DNA from: an uncultured Prevotellaceae bacterium
Lineage (GTDB): Bacteria; Bacteroidota; Bacteroidia; Bacteroidales; Muribaculaceae
Direction of reading: 5' to 3'
DNA length: 32,685 nucleotides
Assembly: GCA_900318065.1 (NCBI GenBank)
Contig: ONIY01000048.1
Coordinates: 1-32,685, forward strand
Numbering within the stretch: position 1 is the first letter of the stretch; each line of letters begins with the position of its first letter. Positions 32,111 to 32,685 of this stretch are shown here, one piece after another. The notes below the pieces were generated by a model. The model had not been told where the DNA came from. It made no database searches and saw only the letters and a list, made by a program, of their open reading frames with translations. The position numbers and the translations under genes are program-made.

Positions 32111-32302
32111 GAATTATGTGATTTCTTGGGGTCGAAAATGAGTGAATTATGTGATTTTTTGGGTCAAAAATGAGTGGATTATGTGATTTTTGAGGTCAAA
32201 AATGAGTGAATTATGTGATTTTTTGGGTCAAAAATGAGTGGATTATGTGATTTTTTGGGTCAAAAATGAGTGAATTATGTGATTTTGGGGTCAAAAATGA
32301 AG
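32111..32302 (+). repeat. 32-bp tandem repeat array, six units
   Basis: Units start at 32111, 32144, 32176, 32208, 32240 and 32272 and read GAATTATGTGATTTTTTGGG then TCAAAAATGAGT. The first two bases alternate GA and GG from unit 32144 onward, implying a 64-bp higher-order unit. There are no spacers, so this is not CRISPR. Confidence 0.9.
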
Positions 32303-32311
32303 GAATTGAAG

Positions 32312-32356
32312 ACTCCCCCTCTAAGATAGAGGGGGCTGGGGGGAGTATGACAAACA
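32312..32356 (+). repeat. G/C-rich palindromic repeat
   Basis: Begins ACTCCCCCTCTAAGATAGAG, continues as a G-rich run, and ends GGGGAGTATGACAAACAGC. It is nearly identical to 14971-15016 within the MITE-like element and forms a CCCCCTCT/AGAGGGGG hairpin. Confidence 0.7.
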
Positions 32357-32440
32357 GCGACGAGTGCTGTAAGGGGTCGCCTTCAGCGACAGTGCATGGG
32401 AGGTGTCGAAGCCCCCAGCGTCAGTTGCTTCCACAACTCT

Positions 32441-32589
32441 GAGGCTGTTGCAAAACTCCAATTAAAATAAAAACCACAAATTAAACAGATTAAACAAATT
32501 TTTTAATCGCTTGAAATACAGGATTATAAAATACATATAATCTGTTTAATCTGAAAAATCTGTGGTTTGTATAGTTTTGCAACACCCTC
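32441..32589. mobile_element. 149-bp MITE-like palindrome
   Basis: The ends GAGGCTGTTGCAAAACT (32441-32457) and AGTTTTGCAACACCCTC (32573-32589) are inverted with one mismatch in 17. An inner pair, 32471-32495 and 32544-32568, is complementary at 21 of 25 positions. No coding capacity. The ends match those of the element at 14723-15044. Confidence 0.6.
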
Positions 32590-32613
32590 CGTTGTCGCGC
32601 GGTGGGGCAATTT

Positions 32614-32685
32614 CTAGTGTGTGCGGTGGTTGTGGGAGAAGAGGCGCTGTGGCAGCTCCATTGCCAGGATGATGCCCAGGACTAT
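32614..32685 (-). CDS. 3' end of a probable membrane protein gene
   Basis: A minus-strand frame entering from the right edge encodes 23 residues, IVLGIILAMELPQRLFSHNH then RTH, and stops at TAG (32616-32614). The hydrophobic start followed by a polar tail looks like a last transmembrane helix. The fragment is too short to name a family. Confidence 0.5.
   Translation of the reverse strand: MVLGIILAMELPQRLFSHNHRTH

Larger units (their letters stand above)
31608..32613. other. 1-kb gene-free region packed with repeats
   Basis: No coding sequence is supported. In order it holds two inverted copies of a three-hairpin element (31744-31828 and 31976-32058), an extra GGCCCC-hairpin near 31933-31952, a partial third copy near 32086-32099, a 32-bp tandem array, a G/C-rich palindrome and a MITE-like palindrome. 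Open frames here are by-products of repeats. Confidence 0.7.

Noticed and set aside
32111-32302. CRISPR array
   Set aside because: Units are contiguous with no variable spacers, and no cas genes are nearby.

Overview
The window looks like chromosomal DNA of a gut-type member of the order Bacteroidales (Muribaculaceae/Prevotellaceae-like; the genus cannot be fixed from sequence alone). Three things point there. Many genes carry the Bacteroidota promoter pattern TTTG-N19-21-TAnnTTTG just upstream of the start. Shine-Dalgarno sites are essentially absent. Several families are typical of the phylum: OmpP1/FadL, DUF3667, AAA_14/DUF4143 ATPases and beta-flower-like repeat proteins.

Layout. 1-711: end of a possible gene, then a repeat-rich intergenic region. 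712-5126: shikimate kinase, then a minus-strand block (DUF3667 membrane protein, TcdA, secreted GH3 hexosaminidase, two paralogous secreted 17-residue-repeat proteins). 5309-6603: an AT-rich AAA_14/DUF4143 ATPase gene bounded by inverted repeats. 7041-13044: plus-strand run leuS, acyltransferase, VanX-like dipeptidase, rdgB and a short-chain dehydrogenase. 13110-16688: minus-strand FadL porin, a MITE-like element, glutathione peroxidase and nadA. 16689-17224: AT-rich divergent intergenic region with clustered DnaA-box-like sequences. 17225-23233: zinc-ribbon membrane protein, a small membrane protein, mtnN-luxS, ftsY, rimO and a secreted protein. 23314-24946: a second AT-rich AAA_14/DUF4143 ATPase behind a large hairpin and phased repeats. 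25024-27397: small membrane protein, DEDD 3'-5' exonuclease, unknown secreted protein and cytidine deaminase, all minus. 27396-31572: LysM glucosaminidase, MsbA-type ABC exporter and iron-dependent alcohol dehydrogenase. 31573-32613: a gene-free stretch packed with structured repeats. 32614-32685: end of a minus-strand gene.

Most genes are housekeeping: aromatic amino-acid and NAD synthesis, translation, SRP targeting, nucleotide clean-up, the activated methyl cycle (mtnN and luxS act consecutively on S-adenosylhomocysteine) and the cell envelope. The unusual content lies between genes. Two hairpin families keep their pairing although the stem sequence changes. Three unlinked genes have strict octamer-period leaders directly before the start codon. 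The two DUF4143 ATPases both sit downstream of hairpins that share the core TGCCAAAT...AAAAAATCAT...ATTTGGCA. The AT-rich region near 17 kb is a candidate replication origin.

All calls come from reading the sequence. No database search or folding program was run, and family names rest on recognised motifs.
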